Of a stretch of 64,000 nucleotides of DNA, positions 27,070 through 35,915 are shown piece by piece. How positions within the stretch are numbered: the stretch's first letter is position 1; every line of letters begins with the position of its first letter. Under the pieces are notes generated by a model. It was given only the letters and a program-made list of their open reading frames with translations. It was not told the origin of the DNA and did not search any database. The position numbers and the translations under genes were made by a program. The stretch comes from Stenotrophomonas maltophilia (lineage in GTDB: Bacteria; Pseudomonadota; Gammaproteobacteria; Xanthomonadales; Xanthomonadaceae). Where the stretch lies: assembly GCA_002386405.1 (NCBI GenBank), contig DGIP01000066.1:1-64000 (forward strand), read 5' to 3'.

Positions 27070-28455
27070 ATGAACGAAAACCGCAGCGCCCTCGTCGTCG
27101 ACGACGAACGCGACATCCGCGAACTGCTGGTACTGACCCTGGGCCGCATGGGCCTGCGCATCAGCACCGCGGCCAACCTCGCCGAAGCGCGCGAGCTGCT
27201 GGCCAGCAACCCCTACGACCTGTGCATCACCGACATGCGACTGCCTGATGGCAACGGCATCGAGCTGGTCACCGAAATCGCCCAGCACTACCCGCGCACC
27301 CCGGTGGCGATGATCACCGCGTTCGGCAGCATGGACCTGGCGGTGGAAGCGTTGAAGGCCGGCGCGTTCGATTTCGTCAGCAAGCCTGTGGACATCTCGG
27401 TGCTGCGCGGGCTGGTGAAGCATGCGCTGGAACTCAACAACACCGAACGCCCTGCCCCGCCGCCGCTGACCAGCGACACCACCGCGCGGTTGCTTGGCGA
27501 CTCCCAGGCGATGGATGGCCTGCGCGCCACCATCACCAAGGTAGCCCGCAGCCAGGCGCCGGTGTACATCCTGGGCGAATCGGGCGTGGGCAAGGAACTG
27601 GTGGCCCGCACCATCCACGGCCAGAGCGCACGCGCAGCCGGCCCGTTCGTGCCGGTGAACTGCGGCGCGATTCCTTCGGAACTGATGGAAAGCGAGTTCT
27701 TCGGGCACAAGAAGGGCAGCTTCAGCGGCGCCCATGCCGACAAGCCGGGCCTGTTCCAGGCCGCGCATGGCGGCACCCTGTTCCTGGACGAAGTGGCCGA
27801 ACTGCCGCTGCAGATGCAGGTGAAGCTGCTGCGCGCGATCCAGGAAAAATCGATCCGCCCGGTGGGCTCTGCCACCGAGGTACCGGTGGATGTGCGCATT
27901 CTTTCTGCCACCCACAAGGATCTGGGTGACCTCGTCGAAGATGGGCGGTTCCGCCACGATCTGTATTACCGCATCAATGTGATCGAACTGCGCGTGCCGC
28001 CGCTGCGCGAGCGTCGTAGTGATCTGCCGCAGCTGGCAGCTTCGATCCTGGCCCGCTTGGCGCGTACGCATGGGCGCCCGACGCCGTTGCTGGCACCGTC
28101 CGCGCTGGAGGCGATGGGCACGTATCACTTCCCGGGCAACGTGCGCGAGCTGGAGAACATCCTGGAGCGTGCGCTGGCGCTGGCCGAGGGTGACACCATC
28201 GGCGCGAGCGACCTGCGCTTGCCGCAGCAGGGTGCGCCGCGTCATGGCGGCGGCCCGGTGGCGCCGCATGAAGAAGCGGTGGTGGATCTGCCGGCGGGCA
28301 ACGGCGCGCTGCCTTCGTACATCGAGCAGATGGAACGCACCGCGATCCAGAAGGCACTGGAAGAGAACCGCTGGAACAAGACCCGCACTGCCGCGCAGCT
28401 GGGCATCACGTTCCGCGCGTTGCGCTACAAGCTGAAAAAGCTGGGAATGGACTAA
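27070..28455 (+). CDS. pilR: Sigma-54-dependent response regulator PilR
   Basis: NtrC-family activator of 461 residues. The receiver domain has phospho-acceptor Asp55 (CITDMRLPDG). The AAA+ domain has the Walker A GESGVGKE, a GAFTGA loop that reads GSFSGA here, and the Walker B GGTLFLDEV. The C-terminal Fis-type helix-turn-helix is TRTAAQLGITFRALRYKLKKLG. With sigma-54 it activates pilin genes; two matching -24/-12 promoters lie in front of the pilins at 45.5 and 46.1 kb. Confidence 0.95.
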   Translation: MNENRSALVVDDERDIRELLVLTLGRMGLRISTAANLAEARELLASNPYDLCITDMRLPDGNGIELVTEIAQHYPRTPVAMITAFGSMDLAVEALKAGAFDFVSKPVDISVLRGLVKHALELNNTERPAPPPLTSDTTARLLGDSQAMDGLRATITKVARSQAPVYILGESGVGKELVARTIHGQSARAAGPFVPVNCGAIPSELMESEFFGHKKGSFSGAHADKPGLFQAAHGGTLFLDEVAELPLQMQVKLLRAIQEKSIRPVGSATEVPVDVRILSATHKDLGDLVEDGRFRHDLYYRINVIELRVPPLRERRSDLPQLAASILARLARTHGRPTPLLAPSALEAMGTYHFPGNVRELENILERALALAEGDTIGASDLRLPQQGAPRHGGGPVAPHEEAVVDLPAGNGALPSYIEQMERTAIQKALEENRWNKTRTAAQLGITFRALRYKLKKLGMD

Positions 28456-28473
28456 AGGCAGGTCCTGTTTACT

Positions 28474-28663
28474 CGTAGAGCCACGCCCTGCGTGGCTGAA
28501 ACGCGCCGACCAACCCAACCGCCCACGGGTCCGATTCACCCGGCACCCCCCTGGACACGCATGGCGTGTCGCTACCCATCCTGCCTGCGCCCCGCACCGC
28601 GCTGGACCCGCACGGCATGTCGCAACAGGCACAAACCCGCGTAGCGACACGCCACGCGTGTCC
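28474..28663. repeat. Cluster of four SMAG/REP-like palindromes
   Basis: 28474-28497 (GTAGAGCCACGC type, plus), 28553-28575 (GACACGC type, minus), 28604-28625 (a decayed minus copy ending CAAC) and 28641-28663 (GTAGCGACACGCC, plus). Such clusters usually arise by repeated mobilisation by a REP-associated tyrosine transposase; no such gene is seen in this window. Confidence 0.75.
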
Positions 28664-28965
28664 CACGTAACGCCAGCCCCCCCTGTCGCCAACACCCCAC
28701 AAAAACCGCACCGCCGTCGCACTACCGCTCCAACCCGAGCCGCTAGCGACAACCTGTTGGCATCGCCTATCAAACCCGGCAAAACCAACAGACACAATCG
28801 ATTGGCCACCGACCCCACCACGGCGCATGGTGGCGACGGAGCTTCAAATCTCCAAGTGGATGCAAAATTATGGACGTCCCATGTCGGGAGGGTGGCTAAT
28901 ACAAGACCCCTCAACCGGGGAAATACTCCACGCCGCATGCATCCACGCGGATTTGAACCTCCCGG

Positions 28966-28990
28966 CTCCCTTGCCCTACCGGCAAGGGAG
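28966..28990 (+). promoter_or_regulatory. Perfect stem-loop ahead of the SymE-like gene
   Basis: Ten-base arms CTCCCTTGCC / GGCAAGGGAG with a five-base loop, ending ten bases before the Shine-Dalgarno GGAGG (29001-29005). The CTCCC arm could alternatively pair with that Shine-Dalgarno, which would hide it. This is a candidate translational control element. Confidence 0.45.
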
Positions 28991-29010
28991 ATTTCCCCTT
29001 GGAGGCTCCC

Positions 29011-29559
29011 ATGCGCTCGCCACGCAACACCCCCCTCTTCCCCGAACTCCACCTGCCCACGGCCGACCGTCCGCGCCACTACACCGTGCGCGCGCGCACC
29101 TACGCCTGGATGGACACCTTCAACGGCGGCACAGTCCCGTGCCTGTCGATACATGGCCGTTGGCTGGAGAGCGCCGGCTTCAAGGTCGGCGCAAGCGTAA
29201 GCATCGAAGCAACCCAGGGCCAGCTGATCGTGACCCTGATCGAATTCCCCGAAGAAGCGCGCCGAAGCACCTCCACCGCCTTCGAGAAACACGTCGCCAA
29301 ACTGGGCCGAACCACGCCGGACAGCCGAATCATCGTCGAGCACCCCGGCTGGCTGGTGCGTGAACTCATCCTGGCCCCGATGGGCGCCTCTACCCTGGAC
29401 TTCGCCCACGCCATCGGCGTATCGCAGGACTTCGCCGAATGCTTCCTCGCCGGCGACCAGGACGTAGATCTCGATCTAGCCCAGCGTCTTGGGCCGTTCT
29501 GTCGAACCTCTCAAGGCTTGTGGCTGGACCTGCAACTCAAGCACCGCTTAATCCGCTGA
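29011..29559 (+). CDS. SymE-like toxin fused to a HigA-like helix-turn-helix region
   Basis: 182 residues. The N-terminal half matches the SymE toxin fold (type I toxin-antitoxin; AbrB-like beta barrel): VPCLSIHGRWLESAGFKVGASVSIEATQGQLIVTL at about residues 41-77 holds the conserved core. The C-terminal third (WLVRELILAPMGASTLDFAHAIGVS ... DLDLAQRLGPFC ... GLWLDLQ) follows the pattern of HigA/VapI antitoxins (helix-turn-helix, then LA..LG....FWLNLQ). I know SymE as a short stand-alone toxin, so the fusion is unusual. Start chosen at 29011 because GGAGG lies five bases upstream. It converges on, and overlaps by 12 bases, the immunity-like gene. The HigA call is by pattern only. Confidence 0.7.
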   Translation: MRSPRNTPLFPELHLPTADRPRHYTVRARTYAWMDTFNGGTVPCLSIHGRWLESAGFKVGASVSIEATQGQLIVTLIEFPEEARRSTSTAFEKHVAKLGRTTPDSRIIVEHPGWLVRELILAPMGASTLDFAHAIGVSQDFAECFLAGDQDVDLDLAQRLGPFCRTSQGLWLDLQLKHRLIR

Positions 29560-30021
29560 CCGCGCCCCAGCCGGCCCCAACAAGGCCGTATCCATCGATG
29601 AAGGATCAAAGTCATCGGCCTCCATCCTCAGGCAAAGGTCATAAGCAGAGCCTGGACTGAAGAATGGCCTTACAGATAGACTCGCCTCAACCTGCGAGGC
29701 ATGAACCCAATCTCCAATGTGGGCGGCCAAACCGAGCATGTCGCTCAAAGTACCCGCAATCCAATGATCATCGATTACGGCGGAGCCCAATGTACCAATC
29801 TCCAGGTAGTCGTACGGCCCCAGATTGCGGTGACAGGAAACCCAGTCATTTTCCTGATCAGAGGCGTAGTCACGCAGCTCAGTGGCGAACGAGCGAAGTC
29901 CAGCTTTGGATCCAACAATGTTCCATTGCTTCGCTTCATCATCCCGGTCGTAGTGGTATCCGAGCTTCCTCCATTCCGCCTTGAACCAATCGTTAGAGAA
30001 CATCTTCACTGGACTAATCAC
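29548..30021 (-). CDS. Immunity-like protein of the RHS locus
   Basis: 157-residue soluble acidic protein (NDWFKAEWRKLGYHYDRDD ... GSKAGLRSFATELRDYA ... LGPYDYLEIGT ... DHWIAGTLSDML). The size, acidity and location downstream of an RHS toxin gene fit an immunity protein; it may belong to the Imm32-like group, but I cannot confirm that. The GTG at 30021 has AGGA seven to eight bases upstream and overlaps the preceding stop as GTGA. An ATG at 30003 is the alternative. It may protect against an earlier toxin tip rather than the present one. Confidence 0.6.
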   Translation of the reverse strand: MISPVKMFSNDWFKAEWRKLGYHYDRDDEAKQWNIVGSKAGLRSFATELRDYASDQENDWVSCHRNLGPYDYLEIGTLGSAVIDDHWIAGTLSDMLGLAAHIGDWVHASQVEASLSVRPFFSPGSAYDLCLRMEADDFDPSSMDTALLGPAGARSAD

Positions 30022-30269
30022 CCTCTATTCCTGCTCATCGACACGGAACGTTGCCATGAGAAGCGGGAAAGCAGATACATGTGCAGGATGACCAGGCCGG
30101 CGGCTGACAATCCACATGCCAATTTCCTGGACGGCGCCACCCATGCCGCTATGCATCGGGCCACGCCTACCGAAACCGGGCAAATGCAACAACTGCAAGT
30201 AACAACACGGGCATTACCAGTTTCATCCTGGCACCGGCGACACAACCTGGAAAGGAACGTAGTCAGCAA
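30018..30269 (-). pseudogene. Small membrane-protein ORF, possibly frameshifted
   Basis: The 83-residue frame ends in a hydrophobic helix (LACGLSAAGLVILHMYLLSRF) and its stop overlaps the next start as GTGA, which argues that it is or was translated. Its N-terminal part is Cys/Arg-rich and unlike a membrane protein. In another frame an ATG at 30226 opens MKLVMPVLLLAVVAFARF and stops at 30167. Joining the two frames near 30175 would give a two-helix membrane protein of about 70 residues. A one-base frameshift, or a sequencing error, is therefore suspected. Confidence 0.35.
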
Positions 30270-30311
30270 GATTCGAGATGTCGGGCGATCTCCTGCGTCA
30301 GTCAGCTTTCC

Positions 30312-30563
30312 TTACCGGTTCCAGACAAAAGTTAGAATCAGCATGATAAGCACCTGAGAGAGAAGAACCATGGCGACAGGGTTCTTCCGGACAATTAGCG
30401 CGGCCAGCGAGCCAGCCACCATTCCGAAGAGACAGCACTTGAGCACAATGGCTGCAGCAACACCGACTGTAATCATCGACCGAGGTTGCGCCGCCAGGAT
30501 GTAGAGGGCAACGATGAACGCTGCCGAAGAAGCGGCGAGCAACCATCTTTTCACGTACTCCAT
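30312..30563 (-). CDS. Small membrane protein, probable immunity factor of the RHS toxin
   Basis: 83 residues with about three hydrophobic helices (LLAASSAAFIVALYILA; ITVGVAAAIVLKCCLFGMVAGSLAALIV; VAMVLLSQVLIMLILTFVW). The start overlaps the RHS gene stop by one base (TGATG), the typical position and coupling of the cognate immunity gene. An integral-membrane immunity protein suggests a toxin that acts on the inner membrane or from the periplasm; this is inference. No family name can be given. Confidence 0.6.
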   Translation of the reverse strand: MEYVKRWLLAASSAAFIVALYILAAQPRSMITVGVAAAIVLKCCLFGMVAGSLAALIVRKNPVAMVLLSQVLIMLILTFVWNR

Positions 30564-33500
30564 CAGAATTCCCCCGGGTGCGCCTGTTCAATCAACGAGT
30601 TGTACCAATTGCTTCGACCCTTCTCCGTGGCTGAATCCAACATGGCCTTCGGGGAGTCGTACATCCTACGCATATCTGCATTACCTCGATACGCCTCGCT
30701 CAGGAAATCCATCGCCTGCTGGCGCGACATTCTCTGCTCATCCCTGTAACCCGCATCCCGATAAGCCTTCTTGAGCTTCGCATCCAACGTCCCACACTCG
30801 ACATACCCGGCAGAGTCCCTCGGACCTGCGGACGAAGGTTTCGTCATGTTAACCGCGGTTCCCACCCGATCAAAGAACTTGCGGGCCTTCCCGCCCCACA
30901 TGGGAATGTCCTTAGGCGAAAGCGGGTTGAATTCAATGACGTACTGCCATTCGTTACCAACGCCACCACCTCGAGTGCCGTACGCATAGACCTCAAAAAG
31001 TCCAGAAGGATCCGTAAACGACAACGGCTTACCATTGACGTAAGCATAGGTGTTCAAGCCAGCAGCCATTCCGATCGGATCCTCTGAAATGAAACGGCCC
31101 ATGGCTGGATCGTAGTAGCGGGCGCGATAGTAGTAAAACCCGGTATCGTCGCGCTCACGGCCTGTGAACTGATAGGCGTTTTCGATCTGCGAGGAACTGG
31201 CTACCGATCCACCGTACGGATCGTAGTCGTATGCAACAAGCTCCTCCCCCAGCCCATTGGTCAAGGCTCGTGTACTACCGAGATGATCAACAGAGAAGTA
31301 TGCGCGTCCACCTTCGACGTCGCGCGCGAATCGCTGATCCACATCAAGCCCAGAAAGAATGCTGGTTACGACTGAGTTCGACCGCTCAAGCACCACGTTA
31401 CTTCCGTCGTAGAGATATTCGACGACACGTCCAGACTCGGCCTTTCTGATCCTTCGACCCATCACGTCGTACCCGAACTCCGCCACAACCACGCCACCCT
31501 CCCGGATTCGGGTGAGCTGGTTGCGTGCGTCCCACTCGTAACTCCTGACACCATCGTCGAGCAGGTTTCCATTCGCATCGTATTGCAGCGACTGCCCGCC
31601 GACACTGATCAGACGATGGTTGTCGTCATAAATGGCGTCGCCCTCTGTTGCTTGTGGCAGCGCACGTGGCGCAGATTGACCCGATTGTGAAACAAGCTGC
31701 CCGCTGCCATCGAATCCGTACGCCAGTGCTCCCAAGGGTGTGCCTCCAGGCATACCCCAGGTGATCGCCGCGACCGCATTGTCTGGATTGTAGGAATATG
31801 CAGTCTCCACACGGTTGGGAAGCCTCACCACCTTCCTTCGACCAGCGGCGTCATATGAGAAATCGACCACCTCAGTCCCTTGAGACAGGCGAACGAGTTG
31901 ATCCAGATCGTCGTATTCATACTCGACAACCGGCTGTGCGTCGGCCGCCATAGACGTCCGCCGCCCGGCCTTGTCGTATCCGTACTGCACGGGTCCTTGG
32001 GGCGTCACCATCGCCAGCGGCCGATTCCCGGCATCGTACGTCCACGTGGTCAGCCCGGAGACTGAATCTTCAAGGCTGATCATTCGATTCCCTGAATCAT
32101 AGGTCGCCGTAACGGCACTCCCATCGTGGTACTTCGACGTCATCCTGCGTCCCAGGGCGTCGTACGTATATCGGGTGGTGAACTGACGGCGGTCGCTATA
32201 GCTCAACAAGCGGCTCATCTTGTCGTATGACCAGGATTCGGCTTGCCCCAGGCCGTCCACCCTCCGCACCAGCCGATCTCGCTCATCATATTCGTAGGTG
32301 ACCCCGGCCTGATGCGGAAGAAGTACATCCGTCAAATTGCCATTGCCATCATATGCAAACTCCGTGATCGCCCCATCTGGATCGACGGTTTTCGTCAACC
32401 TGCCCCGCATGTCGTACTCAACCCGCAGGACTCGCCCATCGGGTAGCTCACTCGCCACGGCACGCCCCAGCGCATCGTGTCGGAACGATATCGAACGCCC
32501 CATTGCATCGACAAAAGCAACAAGATCCGGACCCGCGTATCGCAACATGCTCGTATTTGAAAGCGGATCGGTCAGCGTATCGTGCCGCCCCTCATCATTG
32601 CAGGTGAGGTGTCGGACGTTGCCTTGCGGGTCGATAACCTGAGCAAGACAACCCTGTTCGTACGTGTACCTGCTGATTCTTCCAAGCTCGTCGGTGATGG
32701 TCGCCACCTCTCCTGCAGCGGTATACGTTGCCGTCATGACGGCTTCGAGTGGCGTGCCCACTAGCGTAGCCACCCTCACGGCCTCACCAAGCGCGTTGAA
32801 CTGGTACTCCGTACGACGCCCCATAGGATCGGTCTTCGCCGTCAGCCGCCCACCGTCGTCACGCTCAAAGGTGTACGTCTGCGCCAGCGACGTGCCATAT
32901 GCCAAGGTGTCCGTCACCGGATACATACCGCCGGCGAACGTCACCCTTCGTCGGCTTCCATCGGGCTGCGCTACTAGCGTGCCGATGGAGAGTCCATCGA
33001 TGTGGTCGTACTGCATTTCGTAAACAGCGCCATCCGCCAGCACCTGCTTCACCACCCGACCTGTGGTCACCGCATTTCCATCAGGCATGTTGATCTCCTC
33101 GTACTGATTGAGGAGCACTCGATTGCCTCGCTGATCATGCAATGCGGTCAAATAGTAGTGCTTGTTCAGTGCCGGGCCATAGCCCTTGTACTCGTAGCGA
33201 CGATTGGTGGTGTCTGGATAGATGACCTTCTCCAGCATCCCCTGCGCGTTGTACTCGTACCGCCAAGTCGTCCCGAGCGGGTCTACCGCCGATGTGATGC
33301 GGTTCTGGGTGTCATAGTTCAGATTGATGTAGCGGCCATTGGGCGACAAGATTCGACTCACGCGCCCAGCATCGTACTGATACTCAATCATGTTGCCGTA
33401 CCGATCCTGGAAGGTCTTGATCCGGTTTGGGCTGTACTGCTCAAAGGTCATCTGGCTGCCGTCGCGCATGCTTAGACGGTACTTCCAGCCTCCAGTGCTT

Positions 33501-35860
33501 TCAGATGCGATGATTGCGCCCGAGAGCTCGTGCTTGCCGCTGTAGCTCCATTCGCCATAAGCACCAGAGCCGGATTTCTTGCTGAAGGTGATGGGTACCC
33601 CATTGGGCAGCACTAGCTGCATCTGCGCATAGTTGTTGCGCTGCGAGAGCCGGTACATGAAGCCGGCGGCGGTACCGATGCCGAATTCACGCTTGACGTA
33701 GTCGGTCGGCCGATAGTTGCGACCCAGCGTGATCGGCAGCACATCAGTGATGGCAATGTCGGTTTCGCTATACGTATAGCGTCCCGTGCGCAGATCGATC
33801 GGATCTCCCGCAGTCGCGTTGCTGCCAGTGCCTGCGTTGCATTCGCCGCACTCCTGCGGATCCGGCGGCATGCCCTCTTCTGGTGCCGGGTCGTCCGGGC
33901 TTACGGCCGCGCCAAAGGTCACCACCTCATGAAGGGCTACGCCGGCCTCCGGCACGAACTGGGTCTCCTCCCGGTTGACGCGGCCCTGGCCGTATACACG
34001 CCAGCCTTCCATTGCGTCGTACAGCCAGAAGTCGGCGCGAGTGCCTTCGGGATGGCGGTCGTAGTTGGGGTAGTACACCCGCGCCCCCCTCCCTGCTTCC
34101 GGGGTCAGGCCCTGGAGCACCGCACCACCTGGCTGGAGCGTGAAGTACATCGGGAAGTTGGTCGGCAGGGGGTACGGCGAGCGGTTGACCGGGGTTGGGA
34201 CAATTGCCACCTCGGTGACAATCTTTCCCTTCTGATCCCGGATCACCGTGCCAGCAGGAATGCGCAACTCCATGCCAGGCAGATCCGGGTGGGTAAGCAC
34301 CTGCTCGCGGGTGGTGGGCGAAGAGATCTTGATCTTGTCGCGCTCGGCAATGCGCGGCAGCCACATCGTGAAGGGCACCTGGGTCAGGCCGCCGGCCTGC
34401 ACATCCACGCCCACCACGAACTGGCCGTACTCCAGGCCAGGGGCGTTGGCAGTAGTGCCATCCACGTAGACCCGTTGACGTCCCTTGGGTACGTCGTACA
34501 GCAGGAACTGGCCGGCGCTGTTGGTATGGCTAATGGTGCTGCCAATACTGACGGCCACTCCAGCCACCGGCGCGCCATCGGCGCGCAGAACGGTGCCGGT
34601 CAGGGCGGTCTTGCCCCATGCCTTGAAGATGTCAGGCATCAAACCCAGGTACGTCGGCTCGGGCTGTCGCCCCGGCACACGCCAGTTCTCGCCGGCATTA
34701 TCTTGGCCAGGCGTCCAGATGCCTTCCTGCATTTCGCCCTGCCGCTGGCAGGGCTGCAGGGTGCGGGAACGGCCTTCGCAGTAGCTCGTCGCAGCAGCCT
34801 GCGTTCCGTCAGTCTGAGGCTGGCTGGGCGCAGAGGCCAACGCGGCGGTGCGGAAGTCCAGGGTGATCAAGGGCAGCTGCTTGCCCTTCTGGGTGCTGAC
34901 GCCCTTCACCATCAGCGTGTAGGGCGCGTCCGGGAACAGCTGGCGCGCCGGGTGCACGAATGCCAAGCGGCCGCTCTCTGCCGCAGTAACCCGGATTGGA
35001 GTGACGCCACCGGGGCCGAACAGGCTGACACTGGCAGAGTTGAGTTCGTCCAGGCGTACAAGATCGGAGAAGCGCAGCGAGAGTGTGGCGTCCACCGGTG
35101 TATTGGCGCTGCCCTGTTCGGGAAGCGAGCCAGCCAATACATCGGTTGAAGCCGGGGCATCGCTAGCGGCACTTCGTGCGACAACCGCATTGACGGATGG
35201 ATCGAACAGGAGGTCCGTGCGCGATGCGCCGGCCGCACCACTACCATTGAACAGGCGGACCTGGCCGTCTGCCCGCAGCACGGCGTGGTGACCCGCCCCT
35301 ACGCCCGCCCCATCCACTTGCGACCAGGCGTTCGATTGTGGGTTCCAAAGTTCGTAAGGGCCTTGAGCGCCGGTTCCGCCAGCAAACAGTACGCGTCCAT
35401 CGGTGAGCACCGTGGCAGTATGGCCACTGCGAGGCGTCACCGGCAGCCGAACGGCAGGTTCGACCGTCAACAGCTCAGGGTCGAACCAAACGCCATCCCG
35501 CTGCAGGGTACCGCGCGCGTCGTGTCCGCCCGAGATGAGAACCCGACCATCCGGAACGGTGACCATACTGGCGTTGCGGCGCACCTCGGGCAGCGCCCAG
35601 CTGCGGGTGCCGCCGGCGCTGTTTGGCCTGTGCAGCTGAAGCTCCGCGCCGCTGGACGAAAGCACAAGCACCTGCCCGCCGGACAACCGCAGGGAGCGCT
35701 GCGCACCTGCGTCAGGAGTTCTGGATGCGCCGGAAGCAGTTGCGGGGAACCCTTGTGGTGCACCAGCGGCGGATAGGTGCCCCACCGACCCTGCTGCCGC
35801 TATCAAGCCCAGCAGCATGCCAGCGGTGACAGACATCCAGCGATTGTGTTTGCTAACCAT
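30563..35860 (-). CDS. RHS-repeat polymorphic toxin with Kelch and Ig-like N-terminal domains
   Basis: 1765-residue secreted RHS protein. A signal peptide (MLLGLIAAAGSVGHLSAAGA) is followed by Kelch-like repeats (about 60-230: RVLISGGHDARG, RVLFAGGTG), an SbsA-type Ig-like domain (about 245-345), and a carboxypeptidase-regulatory-like domain (VLRADGAPVAGVAVSIGST). The DUF6531/RHS region starts near 686 (GDPIDLRTGRYTY), followed by many YD repeats. The core ends YYYRARYYDPAMGRFISEDPIG ... DPSG at 1617-1620. The last roughly 145 residues (LFEVYAYGTRGG ... SLIEQAHPGEF) are the variable toxin tip and are not recognised. GGAG lies seven bases before the ATG. Codon usage and GC are lower than in the flanking housekeeping genes, as expected for a transferred locus. 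Confidence 0.88.
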   Translation of the reverse strand: MVSKHNRWMSVTAGMLLGLIAAAGSVGHLSAAGAPQGFPATASGASRTPDAGAQRSLRLSGGQVLVLSSSGAELQLHRPNSAGGTRSWALPEVRRNASMVTVPDGRVLISGGHDARGTLQRDGVWFDPELLTVEPAVRLPVTPRSGHTATVLTDGRVLFAGGTGAQGPYELWNPQSNAWSQVDGAGVGAGHHAVLRADGQVRLFNGSGAAGASRTDLLFDPSVNAVVARSAASDAPASTDVLAGSLPEQGSANTPVDATLSLRFSDLVRLDELNSASVSLFGPGGVTPIRVTAAESGRLAFVHPARQLFPDAPYTLMVKGVSTQKGKQLPLITLDFRTAALASAPSQPQTDGTQAAATSYCEGRSRTLQPCQRQGEMQEGIWTPGQDNAGENWRVPGRQPEPTYLGLMPDIFKAWGKTALTGTVLRADGAPVAGVAVSIGSTISHTNSAGQFLLYDVPKGRQRVYVDGTTANAPGLEYGQFVVGVDVQAGGLTQVPFTMWLPRIAERDKIKISSPTTREQVLTHPDLPGMELRIPAGTVIRDQKGKIVTEVAIVPTPVNRSPYPLPTNFPMYFTLQPGGAVLQGLTPEAGRGARVYYPNYDRHPEGTRADFWLYDAMEGWRVYGQGRVNREETQFVPEAGVALHEVVTFGAAVSPDDPAPEEGMPPDPQECGECNAGTGSNATAGDPIDLRTGRYTYSETDIAITDVLPITLGRNYRPTDYVKREFGIGTAAGFMYRLSQRNNYAQMQLVLPNGVPITFSKKSGSGAYGEWSYSGKHELSGAIIASESTGGWKYRLSMRDGSQMTFEQYSPNRIKTFQDRYGNMIEYQYDAGRVSRILSPNGRYINLNYDTQNRITSAVDPLGTTWRYEYNAQGMLEKVIYPDTTNRRYEYKGYGPALNKHYYLTALHDQRGNRVLLNQYEEINMPDGNAVTTGRVVKQVLADGAVYEMQYDHIDGLSIGTLVAQPDGSRRRVTFAGGMYPVTDTLAYGTSLAQTYTFERDDGGRLTAKTDPMGRRTEYQFNALGEAVRVATLVGTPLEAVMTATYTAAGEVATITDELGRISRYTYEQGCLAQVIDPQGNVRHLTCNDEGRHDTLTDPLSNTSMLRYAGPDLVAFVDAMGRSISFRHDALGRAVASELPDGRVLRVEYDMRGRLTKTVDPDGAITEFAYDGNGNLTDVLLPHQAGVTYEYDERDRLVRRVDGLGQAESWSYDKMSRLLSYSDRRQFTTRYTYDALGRRMTSKYHDGSAVTATYDSGNRMISLEDSVSGLTTWTYDAGNRPLAMVTPQGPVQYGYDKAGRRTSMAADAQPVVEYEYDDLDQLVRLSQGTEVVDFSYDAAGRRKVVRLPNRVETAYSYNPDNAVAAITWGMPGGTPLGALAYGFDGSGQLVSQSGQSAPRALPQATEGDAIYDDNHRLISVGGQSLQYDANGNLLDDGVRSYEWDARNQLTRIREGGVVVAEFGYDVMGRRIRKAESGRVVEYLYDGSNVVLERSNSVVTSILSGLDVDQRFARDVEGGRAYFSVDHLGSTRALTNGLGEELVAYDYDPYGGSVASSSQIENAYQFTGRERDDTGFYYYRARYYDPAMGRFISEDPIGMAAGLNTYAYVNGKPLSFTDPSGLFEVYAYGTRGGGVGNEWQYVIEFNPLSPKDIPMWGGKARKFFDRVGTAVNMTKPSSAGPRDSAGYVECGTLDAKLKKAYRDAGYRDEQRMSRQQAMDFLSEAYRGNADMRRMYDSPKAMLDSATEKGRSNWYNSLIEQAHPGEF

Positions 35861-35915
35861 GCGCCTGCTCCATTCCTTTGCATCCAGCGCCCGCGCGGGC
35901 GGTTGATTCCTGTGC

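Larger units (their letters stand above)
28456..29010. other. 555-base gap between pilR and the SymE-like gene
   Basis: The first 210 bases are occupied by four SMAG-type palindromes. The remainder (about 28664-28965) has no credible open frame; GC falls and short runs such as CCCCTCAACCGGGG could form a small hairpin. The end holds a perfect stem-loop just ahead of the SymE-like gene. In known symE loci this is where the antisense RNA regulator is encoded, but no RNA gene can be shown here. Confidence 0.6.

Noticed and set aside
28930-28985. tRNA fragment suggested by GGTTCAAATCC-like sequence on the minus strand
   Set aside because: Only a T-arm-like string is present; no acceptor, D or anticodon arms can be built.
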